DNA from: Diphasiastrum complanatum
Lineage: Eukaryota; Streptophyta; Lycopodiopsida; Lycopodiales; Lycopodiaceae
Length of the DNA stretch: 64,000 nucleotides
Reading direction: 5' to 3'
Assembly: GCA_029204225.1 (NCBI GenBank)
Contig: CM055110.1
Span: forward strand, 35,415,936-35,479,935
In this document: positions 23,400 through 34,380 of the stretch, one piece after another
Layout of the letters: every line of letters starts with the position of its first letter
How positions within the stretch are numbered: position 1 is the stretch's first letter
The notes under the pieces: model-generated
The model's database searches: none
What the model was told of the DNA's origin: nothing
The model's input: only the letters and a program-made list of their open reading frames with translations
Position numbers and translations under genes: made by a program

Positions 23400-24960
23400 G
23401 TTCATCTTGCATACTTATGGCCTCCTAAACAAACTGATAATGATTTGATAGCCATAATAACAGTGGTTACAAATGGACTATAAGATGAATGATATATACA
23501 AATCACATTATTTTGAAAGTTTTTCAAATAATGAGATAGAGAAACATCTTTTCTCTCGGCTGATACACCTCGGACGCCTCTATGTCTCATACCAAAGGCA
23601 TCTATTTCAATAGCATCATGTAAACGAGAAAAGAAAATAAACTAAACAACATGAATACCAATAAGAAATAAGAAAACTGAACAATACCAATATATTATCT
23701 ACTTACCAAATTATAATCATCGTAATCAACGACGTTTGCTCTGCTAATGTCATGTCCTGCAATGGCCTCTACATTTCCGGAGGGGATATATCTAGTCTTA
23801 GGGGGATATCTTTTTTGGAATTCCAAAAATACTTCCTCTTTTCTGTAGGCAAAGTTTTTTCATAGGCTTTAGATTTTTCAATCATGGCCTCCAAGGCCTC
23901 ATTGCCAGATTTTCAATTGCCATCTTTATCATAATCTATCTCACTTTCAAAGTCATCATATGAGTAATCAACAATGCCAGAAAATTCTGATAAATTTTGA
24001 GCAAAAATTGTTACATCTTCTATATCATTAAATGAAATATAACAATCATTATTTAAAAAACATAAAGAAATATCGAGTAGAGTTAATTGGTTAACAAGAG
24101 ATGCAGATGGAAGAGAATCAGAGAGGATTATAGAACGAGAAAGAGTTTTTTGATAATCTGAAGCCATAGATGCTTCAGCTTCAACCCCTATATCAATATC
24201 TGCATCATTTACATCAACTGGAACAGGTGCAAATGCTTTGATCAATGGAACAGTTGAAGATTCAACAGACTCATCATCTGGAATTTCAGTAGATATGTAA
24301 AAGACAAAAGTCATTCCTTTGAGTAGAAGGCGACATATTCTTTTGTGGATATCACAATATATATTTCTTTTGAAATGGTCATGTAGGTTAGAGTACTTTC
24401 TATTGTGTTTATGCTTAGAGGATAGTTGGGAATGTACAAGGTCCTAAAAATGAACGAAACAAAAATTATCTATATCCAAAACAGGAGTACTAATAATCTG
24501 AGAAAAAATATCAAGATAAGAAATTAAATTATAACGATTCTCATAAAGTGATTTATCGATATCGAAGGGAGCAAAAAAAATACTAGCAAAATACTCTAAT
24601 TTGTCAGATGGAATGTCACTGACATTAAAAAATCCATAAGTTTGTCATCTGAACCCATGGAGGAACTAGCCATATCGAACCCGATATCGGTTCAAGCAAC
24701 AGATAGATATCGGTAGAGGAATAAAGCAAAGTGCACGCGCTGATCCGATATGGTAAGGCCGAGAATGAAATTTTTCGAAAAACACAAGTCGAAAGTGGCT
24801 TATATCGATTCAGCGCGCCTGAATGAATACGAGCATGCACAGTAAGGGAAGGCATGCGTCGATTTGATATCGCGAGAAGGAACAAAAACAAGAAGACTAG
24901 AGAATTCAGAATAAAAGACCACGAAATCGAAATATGAAAAGTGGTGTCCATATTTATAGC
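23400..24960 (-). CDS. Unknown minus-strand multi-exon gene or pseudogene (5' part)
   Basis: Coding-like segments on the minus strand, in order from the 5' end: a short Met-Gly-Ser-Asp start near 24650, a frame with DIPSDKLEYFASIFF ending near 24455, an acidic exon around 24455-23910 (acceptor TTTTTAG) rich in Asp and Ser, a segment containing AIAGHDISRANVVDYDDYN with a GTAAGT donor near 23705, and a frame with MRHRGVRGVSAERKDVSLS and VIMAIKSLSVCLGGHK near 23600-23405. The tail is the exon at 17159-17331. Small frame slips between some segments suggest decay or mis-chosen splice sites. I recognise no family. The 5' end faces the CenH3-like sequence at 26168 across about 1.2 kb. Confidence 0.35.
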
Positions 24961-26167
24961 CAATTCCTGTTGATCACAGTCATACATTTGTTAAATAACG
25001 AATTAAAAAATACAGCCTATATTTATCCACCAATCAGAGTGAGACAAATTTGTACCTACGTCGGAATACATTAACTAGTCTATGACTAGATTCAACAAAT
25101 CATCATTAGCCTTGACCCTAGAACCTGTACCTGCGTCAGAATACATTAAATAGACAATCACTAGCCTCCTACAATAATAATTAAATCAATTATAAACAAA
25201 TGATTAATGGATATCATTGAAAAACGTGTATGAGGAGAATTATTACAATCTCTCGTCCTATTTAGACACGTAAAGACAAAAAATTTTCTTTTGAGATAAT
25301 GTTCATTCAGAATATTTTCATAAGTCTTTCATTATGCATTCCAGTATGATTTTTCTACGTATGGGATATTGGATCATTGCTCCTGGCGGACGATGGTTAT
25401 GCTGCATTTGGGTTGTGCGCGTCGAATCGCTATTCTAGGAACAAAAATATTATCAAAATTTTCGAAACTATTGGACACTATTTGCATGATCAAAGCTTGA
25501 TTCGGAAGCCAAAGTTATGCAGAATCTATCGAATCAAGCTCTGATCATTCATATGTCGCCCAACATTAAATGAACGTGCGAGAATACAAACTCTAGTTTT
25601 CAAATGCTTTATATGCGCGTCGATTAGCTATTGGGTGAAAATCTGGCCTTTGCAATTTTCCAAAATTATAATTATTAGATATAAAAAAAGGTCTAATATT
25701 TAAAGCTTAATGTTGTCAATTTCAAAATTAAATGGTAGAAGTGTGATAGCATACTTTTGTAGCATTAATTGTAGATATGACCATACTTTATTTGAGATTA
25801 ATTTTGGTTTATTCGATATGGACTAATCATTTTGATGACTGATGGATGTTTAGTTTGATTTGATTGACAAGCCTCAGAGTAATCATCATCGTAATCCGAA
25901 CCTCAAAAATCCAAACCACCACGTTTGCAATCATTTCTGATTCTCTCTATATATGCTTATCGACGACGCTGAATTTTTTTTGTTTATAGTTATTTGCATA
26001 CATGTGATATCGATTCAGCGCACTCGAAACCAACTTTCTTCAATTCGTTACTACTCGCGCGTACCCATCCGCTACTAGCTAACGGATTTGTTGAGCTCAG
26101 GTATCGCTTTGACGCGCCCGACCTGAGGTCTAAACAATATCGCGCGTTGATCCGATACTACACATTA
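24961..26167. promoter_or_regulatory. Shared upstream region between divergent genes
   Basis: About 1.2 kb between the unknown minus-strand gene and the CenH3-like sequence. Its flanks (24680-24870 and 26000-26160) both carry CGATATC/GATCCGATA-type motifs and GCGCG steps, unlike the AT-rich surroundings. Whether it acts as a bidirectional promoter is inference. Confidence 0.3.
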
Positions 26168-26545
26168 ATGGCACATACTAAGCAGACAGCTCGAGGTCAT
26201 TCAGGTGGAATATCAATTTCAGGTGCGGGTCAGGGAAATCCACAACCACCATCTCCTCCTAGGCCAAGGGGTAGAAGAAGAGACCCACCCTAGCTCAAGG
26301 ATATTCGGAAGCTTAGAAAACAAATAATCTTCTGATTCTGAAATCTCACATACAAAGGTCCATCAGAGATGTTACAAGAAGTATATCTGCAGATGTGAGA
26401 TGGTCTGTAACGACAATTAGGGGCTACACACAACATATGAGAATTTCTAGGTGAAATTTTTTTCAGATACTATTGTTGCAGTTGTCCATGCCAAGAGGGT
26501 GACCATCATGTGCAAGGATTTTAACATTGTATTCAGGCTTCAGAA
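26168..26545 (+). pseudogene. CenH3-like (centromeric histone H3) pseudogene
   Basis: Starts at ATG 26168 with MAHTKQTARGHSGG, close to the histone H3 tail (MARTKQTARKSTGG), then a Pro/Arg-rich linker ending GRRRDPP and a stop at 26291. In the same frame LKDIRKLRKQ follows, equivalent to the H3 alpha-N helix. After a frame change comes NNLLILKS, RSIRDVTRSISADVRWS (alpha-1 and loop 1, with the RW pair common in plant CenH3). After a second change and a TAG comes VKFFSDTIVAVVHAKRVTIMCKDF (alpha-2 end, loop 2, alpha-3). The core spans 84 codons, nearly the normal spacing. The KQ-NNLLI, FSD and KDF residues match plant CenH3 better than canonical H3. Two stops and two frame changes make it a likely pseudogene. 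Confidence 0.72.
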
Positions 26546-26850
26546 CACATATGACAAGTTTGCAGAATACTTTAGACCTGCTCCCTCCTCTCCTCAAAAC
26601 AAGATTCAGAGAGGAGAAAATGAAAGCAATCTCAACCAACCCGAAGAAGAGGAGGTCTCTTGACCCTCCAAATAAAACAAGGGATTTTTCCAAGCCATTT
26701 TCTCTGAATACTATTCTTTCTTCTATGCATTCTCCTCCTAATTCTCCTCCTAAGTCTCATTCTTCTCCTGCTAAATCTTCCTCTCCTAATATATCTCCAC
26801 CTCCTAAATCTCCTCCTCCTCCTAACCCCGTAAATATTAGTTCCCCTCCT
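26546..26850 (+). other. Pro/Ser-rich open-frame DNA downstream of the CenH3-like sequence
   Basis: An open frame from 26527 encodes Ser-Pro-Pro repeats and runs into the CT microsatellite. It is a low-complexity CCT/TCT composition effect and probably not a gene. Confidence 0.4.
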
Positions 26851-28253
<1,403 letters not shown>

Positions 28254-28479
28254 CTCAACCATAGTGGTGGCGATACTCAATGTCGCACTCTGCATTTGTA
28301 TATTTCTACTCAAAATCTTCGTTCTACATCAACATGAATACAACCTTCTTAAAGATTAGTGTACTCCTCAACCATAGTGGTGGCGATACTCAATGTCGCA
28401 CTCTGCATTTGTATATTTCTACTCAAAATCTTCTTTCTACATCAACATGTATACAACCTTCGTAAAGATTAGTGTACTC
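28254..28479. repeat. 113-bp tandem duplication
   Basis: Two adjacent 113-bp units (28254-28366 and 28367-28479) starting CTCAACCATAGTGGTGGCG. They differ at about three positions, so the duplication is recent. Confidence 0.93.
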
Positions 28480-29050
28480 TTCAACCCCCATTTACTATCA
28501 AAGTTCTTTGGTTGTGGAAAATTTCTATATAAAATATCAATGATCCTAGTTTTATTTCCTTGATCTTGTTGCTCACAAGAAGTAAACAAATCATGACCAG
28601 AAAACCTAAGAGCAAGGTTGTGCAGCCTATTGATGACAACATTGCCATTAATGTCTTTGATGATAAAGCCATCATCATCTAAAGCATAAATTTTCTTAGT
28701 CATTTCTTCCAATGGCATATGCAATACAAAGTAGTGGAGATTAAATTGACACTTGATCCTCCATCTACCACTACTGCCTCGTCCTCGAATCTCATGTGTT
28801 TGATTGGCAGGGTAATGTTGTATTCCTCACTCTCCCATGCTGTTCCGATGTGGAGGACGTTACTTGTCTCATCGTGGCTCATACAATATATGGGCTCTAG
28901 CGCTACTGGTTCCAGATCTGTTTTGGCCCATTCAGCCCAAAGGCTTTTAGCTTGTGGTGCAATCCACATTAATTCTCCAAGGGATAAACTAACACGGCTT
29001 GTCAGCAGGCTTGTGAGCATTTCAGTGCGCAGTCCCTTAGGCTCCACCAT
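28480..29050 (-). pseudogene. Ty3/gypsy protease fragment
   Basis: The minus-strand frame contains EAVVVDGGSSVNLIS, a retropepsin active-site region of the gypsy type (usually VDGGA-x-NLIS). It is followed by a segment with GFIIKDINGNVVINRL. No RT follows: the homology stops at the 113-bp duplication. It lies directly downstream of the gag remnant at 29.2-31.1 kb in the same orientation. Confidence 0.68.
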
Positions 29051-29179
29051 GTGGAAAGGTGATGCAACTGATCATTCTAATTAGTGCGCAGTGGTGAGCC
29101 CATTCGTGGTTACGGTTCTTCATCAGCAGGAGGTTCCATAAGGTTGGCCTTTTCTTGCTCTTTTTCCTCCGCTTGTGCT

Positions 29180-31070
29180 CTCTATACCCAATGTCGTATC
29201 TTCTGGTACTGTCTCCTTTCTTCTCTCACATTTGCATATGGCGCTGAAGTTGAGGTTTGGTCATCAGTGACCGATGATGGTGGTGAGAGAACCACTTCCT
29301 TTCTCTTCTGTGCTCGCGTGACGGGTAACACAGGGGCATGGACATGTTGCTTTTCTGGTGGCAGTCCCGCTAGAACTGTTGTTCGTTGTATTGCAATGAA
29401 GTTCAATGGCGTGCTGGTCCCAGGTCTTAATGGATAGTTCTTGAAACAATGTCCATAATCGCATTCTCAACAGAAGGATGTATATTGTCCCTTGTAAGGA
29501 CATTAAGCAATTCTGTGTCCTTCGCCACATCCGTAACAGTCGTAATTTCTTCCGCCTTGATGTTGAGTTTGAGTTGCATAGGCCGCAATATATTCATTTA
29601 TGGTAGGGTCCATATATGGTTCATCCAGCCCATACCATTGCTGCTGCTCAGGTTGAGGTGTACAAGCATCTCTGGTTCTACTGCTGTCAAATTTACGTGG
29701 GCCACTTGTTGATTGGCTGGCCCTGGCGGTGTAAGTAAGGCAATGCGTTGTTGATTATTCGGTGCGCCATACCTCGGTGCCACATTTGGTGCCCCTTGAT
29801 GATATGGATAAGAAGTCTGATAAGGACTCCTCTTCTGTTGGACAATCTAGGGGTTAAATGGGCAAAAGGCCGTATAGTGCGATATTGCGTTGCACAAATG
29901 GCAAAATCTATGGGTCAGTCTCAGATTTTGCTTTAGGACTAGGCACTCGTTCGTTGTATGGTTTTGTGTGCATACTAAACACCATACATTTTCGTGACGG
30001 GGATACTATAGCTGGTTTTGTTTCGGTAAATTGGGCGTTGACGCTACAGTTCCTTGTAAGGCTTTCAATTTCTGATCAAATTGTGCCGTAAGTTATTCCA
30101 TCTGTTGTTTGTGTAATTTTGTCATCTGTTCCAACAACAGTTTTGTGGATAGAGTGGAAGCATTTGATGATGATGACACTATCAAGGAAGTAGGAGTATG
30201 GGTGGTTGGATATTCGTCGTCTGATCCCTCATCCTATTCCCTGATGGCATCTTCCATAGCTTCTTGCAAAGTAGCATATTGCTTCAATCGTTTCAGCTCT
30301 CTCCTGATGCTACGTGGTAGCCCTGCAAGGAACCACATGATCACCTCATGATCAGGAGTTAGAGCTACACTGCCCTCGGATCGTAGATGTTTGACCCGCT
30401 CAATATAGTCCTTGACCCTTTCTCTTTTTTCCATCTTGACCTTGCTGAGCAGGAGGAACAGGTCTTCTAGGAAGTTTCTTAGTTTAAAGTGCATGATGAG
30501 AGCCACTTCAACTGTTTCCCAGGTGGATTTTTTTTTCTCTGATAAGTTGAAAAACCAATCTTGAGCCACAACTACTAGTGACATGGAAAACAACATCAAC
30601 TTCTCTGTAGGTGTCCGATCGTCATAGATTTCACAAGCTTGCTCGTAGATCTAGAGGAAGCGGATGGGATTTGATGATCCGTCGTATTTTGGTATCTCCA
30701 TCCGAGGTGCCCTCCAAACTGCTTGCAAGGGAGGGACAAGTATGGGTTGATCCATTGGATCCATTGGCATTGGTTCCGGTTCTACCTCTTGTTGCACAGC
30801 TGCTATTCTGGGAAGGAGTGGTGCTTGACTCGTTGTCCTTCTTGCTACTGATTGTCCAGATCTCAGATTCATTCGATGGTAGAGTCCAAAGTTATTGAAT
30901 CCTCCTGGTACAGTTGGATGCAATATGGATCTTAAGGATCTGATCAATCTGATTGGCCGAAAGTGAAAAATCAAGCCCCTTACGGTGCTTTTTCCTTGAT
31001 AACATTTTACTCCTTGCAATAATTGTCCTGAAATTTTGATAGTAGCTGGATCTGATGCAGATCTTTCCAC
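29180..31070 (-). pseudogene. Ty3/gypsy gag remnant with two zinc knuckles
   Basis: In minus-strand order: a Pro-rich N-terminal part ending RMEIPKYDGSSNPIRFL (31070-30651), the retrotransposon gag domain with MLFSMSLVVVAQDWFF, STWETVEVALIMHF and DYIERVKHLR (30599-30234), a Gln/Pro-rich linker, a first knuckle CYGCGEGHRIA near 29520 interrupted by a stop, and a second CxECDYGHC near 29470. A Ser/Thr-rich tail follows. Frameshifts and stops show it is dead. The primer site 1.5 kb upstream at 32621-32636 and the leader repeats between belong to the same element. Confidence 0.82.
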
Positions 31071-31079
31071 TGATCTAGT

Positions 31080-31860
31080 CTGAGAGGGTTTCTAGTGTGA
31101 GGGTTGGCTGTGCAAGGGTTCTTTAGCTGTTTTGCAGTCAAAAAACCGGGATATATTTCTAATTATTGGGATCTAACTCTTGCAAGGATTACAGGAGCTT
31201 TATCTAAGGTAGATCTGATTTTGAAAATCTCTGCGAGGGTTAACTCTTGCATTAAGTGAAAATTTCACTGTTTGTGAGGGTTCAAAACCACTAATTTGGC
31301 TTGATCTTCACCAATAATCAGTACTAACTCTCGCAGGCTTCATCACTAATGGAAATTGACATTTTGGATCGATTGGAGTGGTCTACGAGAGTTCTCTTTG
31401 GAAGGATTTTGCTGGATCTTCACTTTTTAGTGATTTTTTTGCACTTAAATTCAATTTTCAGCTCACTAGAATCAAACTAACTCTCGCAGACTCCTTTGTG
31501 CCCTAGTCTCACTATGAGGGTTTTTGACCATTGGAACTGAAAATTTTTAGTGTTTGTGAGGGTTCTTTGATACTTTCTAGTCTTTTTTCCACTAGGAACT
31601 CTCACATATGCACCTAAATTTTGAACTAACTCTTGCAAGCTCCATTGTATCCTGGTCTCAATGAGATGGAATTTCAGGGGGCTCTGCGAGAGTTTTTTGA
31701 AGATTTGAATTTTTTTGGTTTTTTATAAGGATTTTTTGAATTTTTATGGTTTTTTCTCTGATTTTTGCAATCTGCTTGGAACTAACTCTCGCAGGCTTCT
31801 ATGTAGGTCTGGGACAATACCCTAGAGCTGCTGCCAATCATGCAAGGGTTAACTCTCATT
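31080..31860 (-). repeat. Leader of the gypsy element with repeated ACTCTCGCAGG motifs
   Basis: Between primer site and gag lies sequence in which variants of AACTCTCGCAGG and its partner GAGAGTT or GAGGGTT recur about ten times, spaced 30-110 bp (examples near 31225, 31325, 31385, 31480, 31635, 31690, 31785, 31845). The copies are imperfect. No coding capacity is seen. Confidence 0.65.
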
Positions 31861-32620
31861 GGTTTTGGAGATATTAAAATCTGATGAGATTTTAGGCTCT
31901 TTTTCCCTCCAAAATTGCAGATTGGTATTTTTTTTTTTTGGTTTCTCAGATTTTGGTTTGGATGTCAAGCCTTTAGAGGTTGTTCAGGGCCTCCTCTACC
32001 CTCTCACACCTCCTTCACCAGCTGCGACAGTCGATTCTTCATTCACACGAATGCGTGCATCAGTAATTCCGTACAGACAAGTGGTATCTTCATCTCATCA
32101 TTGCTTACGTCTTTTAAGATATCATAAAGTCTTATAAAAAAAGATTGATTGCATGAATTCAAATATTCAAGGATTCATCTTTAATCAATAATTTTTCCTT
32201 ATAAATCTAGTGATTAATTCCTAGATTAGTTCAATCTATTGCTTGCGGTTTTTAGTCTGACAAAATGGTTGAACGTGGCATAGGCAGAGGTGGTCATATA
32301 ATCCAAAGATGCGTGATAATACTACTTGACGTTGATGAAGACTCCAGCATCACCTTTGAAGATTCTTCTCCTGTCAATTACTCTACGACTGTTGCAATTG
32401 CTCTCACAATATCATGATAACAATTCTCATGTCGCCTGGTCCATTGAAATTCTCCTACTTTTAAAAGGTTCCCAAGAATCGTAATTTCCTATTCAAGCAA
32501 GGGAATAAACCTTCTAAAAAAGCCAACATGCCCAAGAAATAGTCTAAGCGAGTCTTTGTCTTCTATGCTTCTAAGAAAAATTTTTCAAGACATTTTAAAT
32601 TATATTCCTTGATATCGTCT
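31861..32620. other. Remainder of the gypsy leader, unassigned
   Basis: A poly-T run at about 31928-31940 and AT-rich DNA between the repeat array and the putative primer site. No readable motifs. Confidence 0.4.
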
Positions 32621-32636
32621 TCTCCCTAGCTCGCCA
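32621..32636 (-). promoter_or_regulatory. Putative gypsy primer binding site
   Basis: The minus strand reads TTGGCGAGCTAGGGAGA, resembling gypsy primer sites that begin TGGCG after an ATTTT spacer. The position upstream of leader and gag fits. The matching tRNA was not determined. Confidence 0.5.
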
Positions 32637-32640
32637 AAAT

Positions 32641-32990
32641 TCAGCTCATGTCGTAGCTCACTGAATTAGATTTTTAGATATTTAATGTAGTATATTAGAT
32701 GTCGTTCCCTAAATAGATAGATTTAGAGATATTAAAGTCATGAAAGTACCATCCTGTGTAAAATATACTTAAACTGGTTATCAAAAGATATTTGATAAAG
32801 GCGGCCAATACAACCTTTGTATTTCAAATAATGATTTCACCCTTTTCTGATAATGCTCTGGAACTAATTCTCTCCTATACATCAACTATGTATGATCAAT
32901 GTTGGATCGAGTGATTATAAAATCAACTACACATACCACATGATTAATTAGAGGTTTCTCAAGATGAAGTCTGCAACTATGTTTTAAAGT
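32641..32990 (-). other. Possible 5' LTR remnant of the 28.4-32.6 kb gypsy element
   Basis: DNA immediately upstream (minus strand) of the primer site should be LTR. I found no partner copy, so the boundaries are unknown. Confidence 0.3.
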
Positions 32991-32999
32991 CAAAATAAT

Positions 33000-33206
33000 T
33001 CAACTTAATCGGGAGTCTGATGTATTTGACAATTTGTACCAGACCGGATCTGGCCTTTCAGGTTCCAAAGGTACATTGAGCGATAAGTCCAAATGGAAAA
33101 AATCTTCAATATTTCCAACTGTCATCATCATATAAACTAAGTTCACATGATATATTGGATGTTGAGCAGTCGACCAATCATGAAGATCAAGTTCAAAAGC
33201 TAACAA
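33000..33206 (-). pseudogene. Ty3/gypsy integrase C-terminal fragment
   Basis: The minus-strand frame reads AFELDLHDWSTAQHPIYHVNL, matching the (Y/F)-x-L-x-LP...HPVFHVSLL end of gypsy integrases, then a Pro/Glu-rich tail. It is separate from the HPEIHVN remnant at about 33420, so two gypsy ends lie close together. Confidence 0.6.
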
Positions 33207-33699
33207 ATCAATCTTTTAACATTTACCCTGAAAATCAATCCTTAGTTTGAGTTAAATATCAAGTAAGTACTTAGAGATGGAATAATTCTCAAATTATCTA
33301 TCTCTACATTGAAGTACTATATATGCCTTTAAAAGTACACTAAGAGATAAATTTTCCTATTGGGACTGATTCTCTCTAATCTAGTAATGTCACCTTCATG
33401 TAACCTCAATTCACATGAATCTCTGGGTGAAATATCACCTTACATTGGAAATCAATGTTCAAAAGTTAAAGATCCAAACAATTATAGTCCAAGACTGTCC
33501 ACAATTACTTGTAGACCTGTCATAAATGCTTCTTGGTATCAATACACTTAGGATTTTTCAAAAACTAAGGTACATCCTACAAAAATTTCTTAGGAGATCC
33601 ATTAAGATAAAAATGACTTTAACTCATTCCCGAGTCCCAGATACTCTCTTGAGTTAAGTGCTCTTATTCCTAGCATCATATGCAAGAAAATGTTTGTTA

Positions 33700-34380
33700 T
33701 TGGTGTAGAATGTTGATAGGGTCAAAATTGGCATAGATGGCAAATTGATCAATTCCACATGTAATGCCTCTTTTGAGCCAAAGTAGTGTAAGAGGTGAAA
33801 CTCATGCTAAATAGATTGTTGACAAGTGTATTTAGTTAGTTTGATGTGTGACAAGTCAAAGTTCAAGAGGTCCACTACAATTGAGAGGTGGAAGTACCAT
33901 TGGTCCAATAGGATTTGAGGTATGCTTGAGAATGGTCCAATAGAATGGAGAGATAGATGCATCAATGGTCCAATAGGATAAAGAGGTTGTAGATATGAGG
34001 TCCAATTATGTTTGAGTGTGGATTAGCTCGTGGATCTACTAGTATCATTGTACTTCTCATTTGGAACAAAAATTGATTGGTGATCAAGTGAGATTCTGGA
34101 TCCAAGGTTTTTGTTTTTTTCTCTCTCTCTACCCTAGAGCTATTGGTAGGATTCTCTCTCTACTTGAGGAGAGGAGCTTACTTTTACTTAGTGTTATTTT
34201 GGAACACTTCCCACACATGTGTATGTTCTTTGGAAGTGAGTTAATGCATGTAGTAGTGTGTTTTTGCCATTGAGAGTAAGATAGATCCTAAATCTCAATC
34301 TAATCTTGACCATTGTGCATCCACACACCTTAGGAGATCTAAATGACTTGTAGTGGGCACTCCACACGTGTGAAATTCAC
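33700..34380. mobile_element. Foreign insert in the decayed gypsy block (possible solo LTR)
   Basis: Similarity to Element A stops at about 33700 and resumes at about 34380. In between are three copies of a GGTCCAATAG(G/A)A motif (33910-33990), a CT-rich stretch near 34125 and a gene-like TTTTACTTAGTG segment. Length and promoter-like content suggest a solo LTR, but its ends and target duplication were not resolved. Confidence 0.35.

Noticed and set aside
26444-26462. A tiny intron (GTGAAATTTTTTTCAG) rescuing the CenH3-like frame
   Set aside because: Sixteen bases is too short for a plant intron, and removing it does not put HAKRV in frame with the preceding segment.
31080-31860. CRISPR-like array
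   Set aside because: The repeats are imperfect, unevenly spaced and in a eukaryotic retroelement leader.
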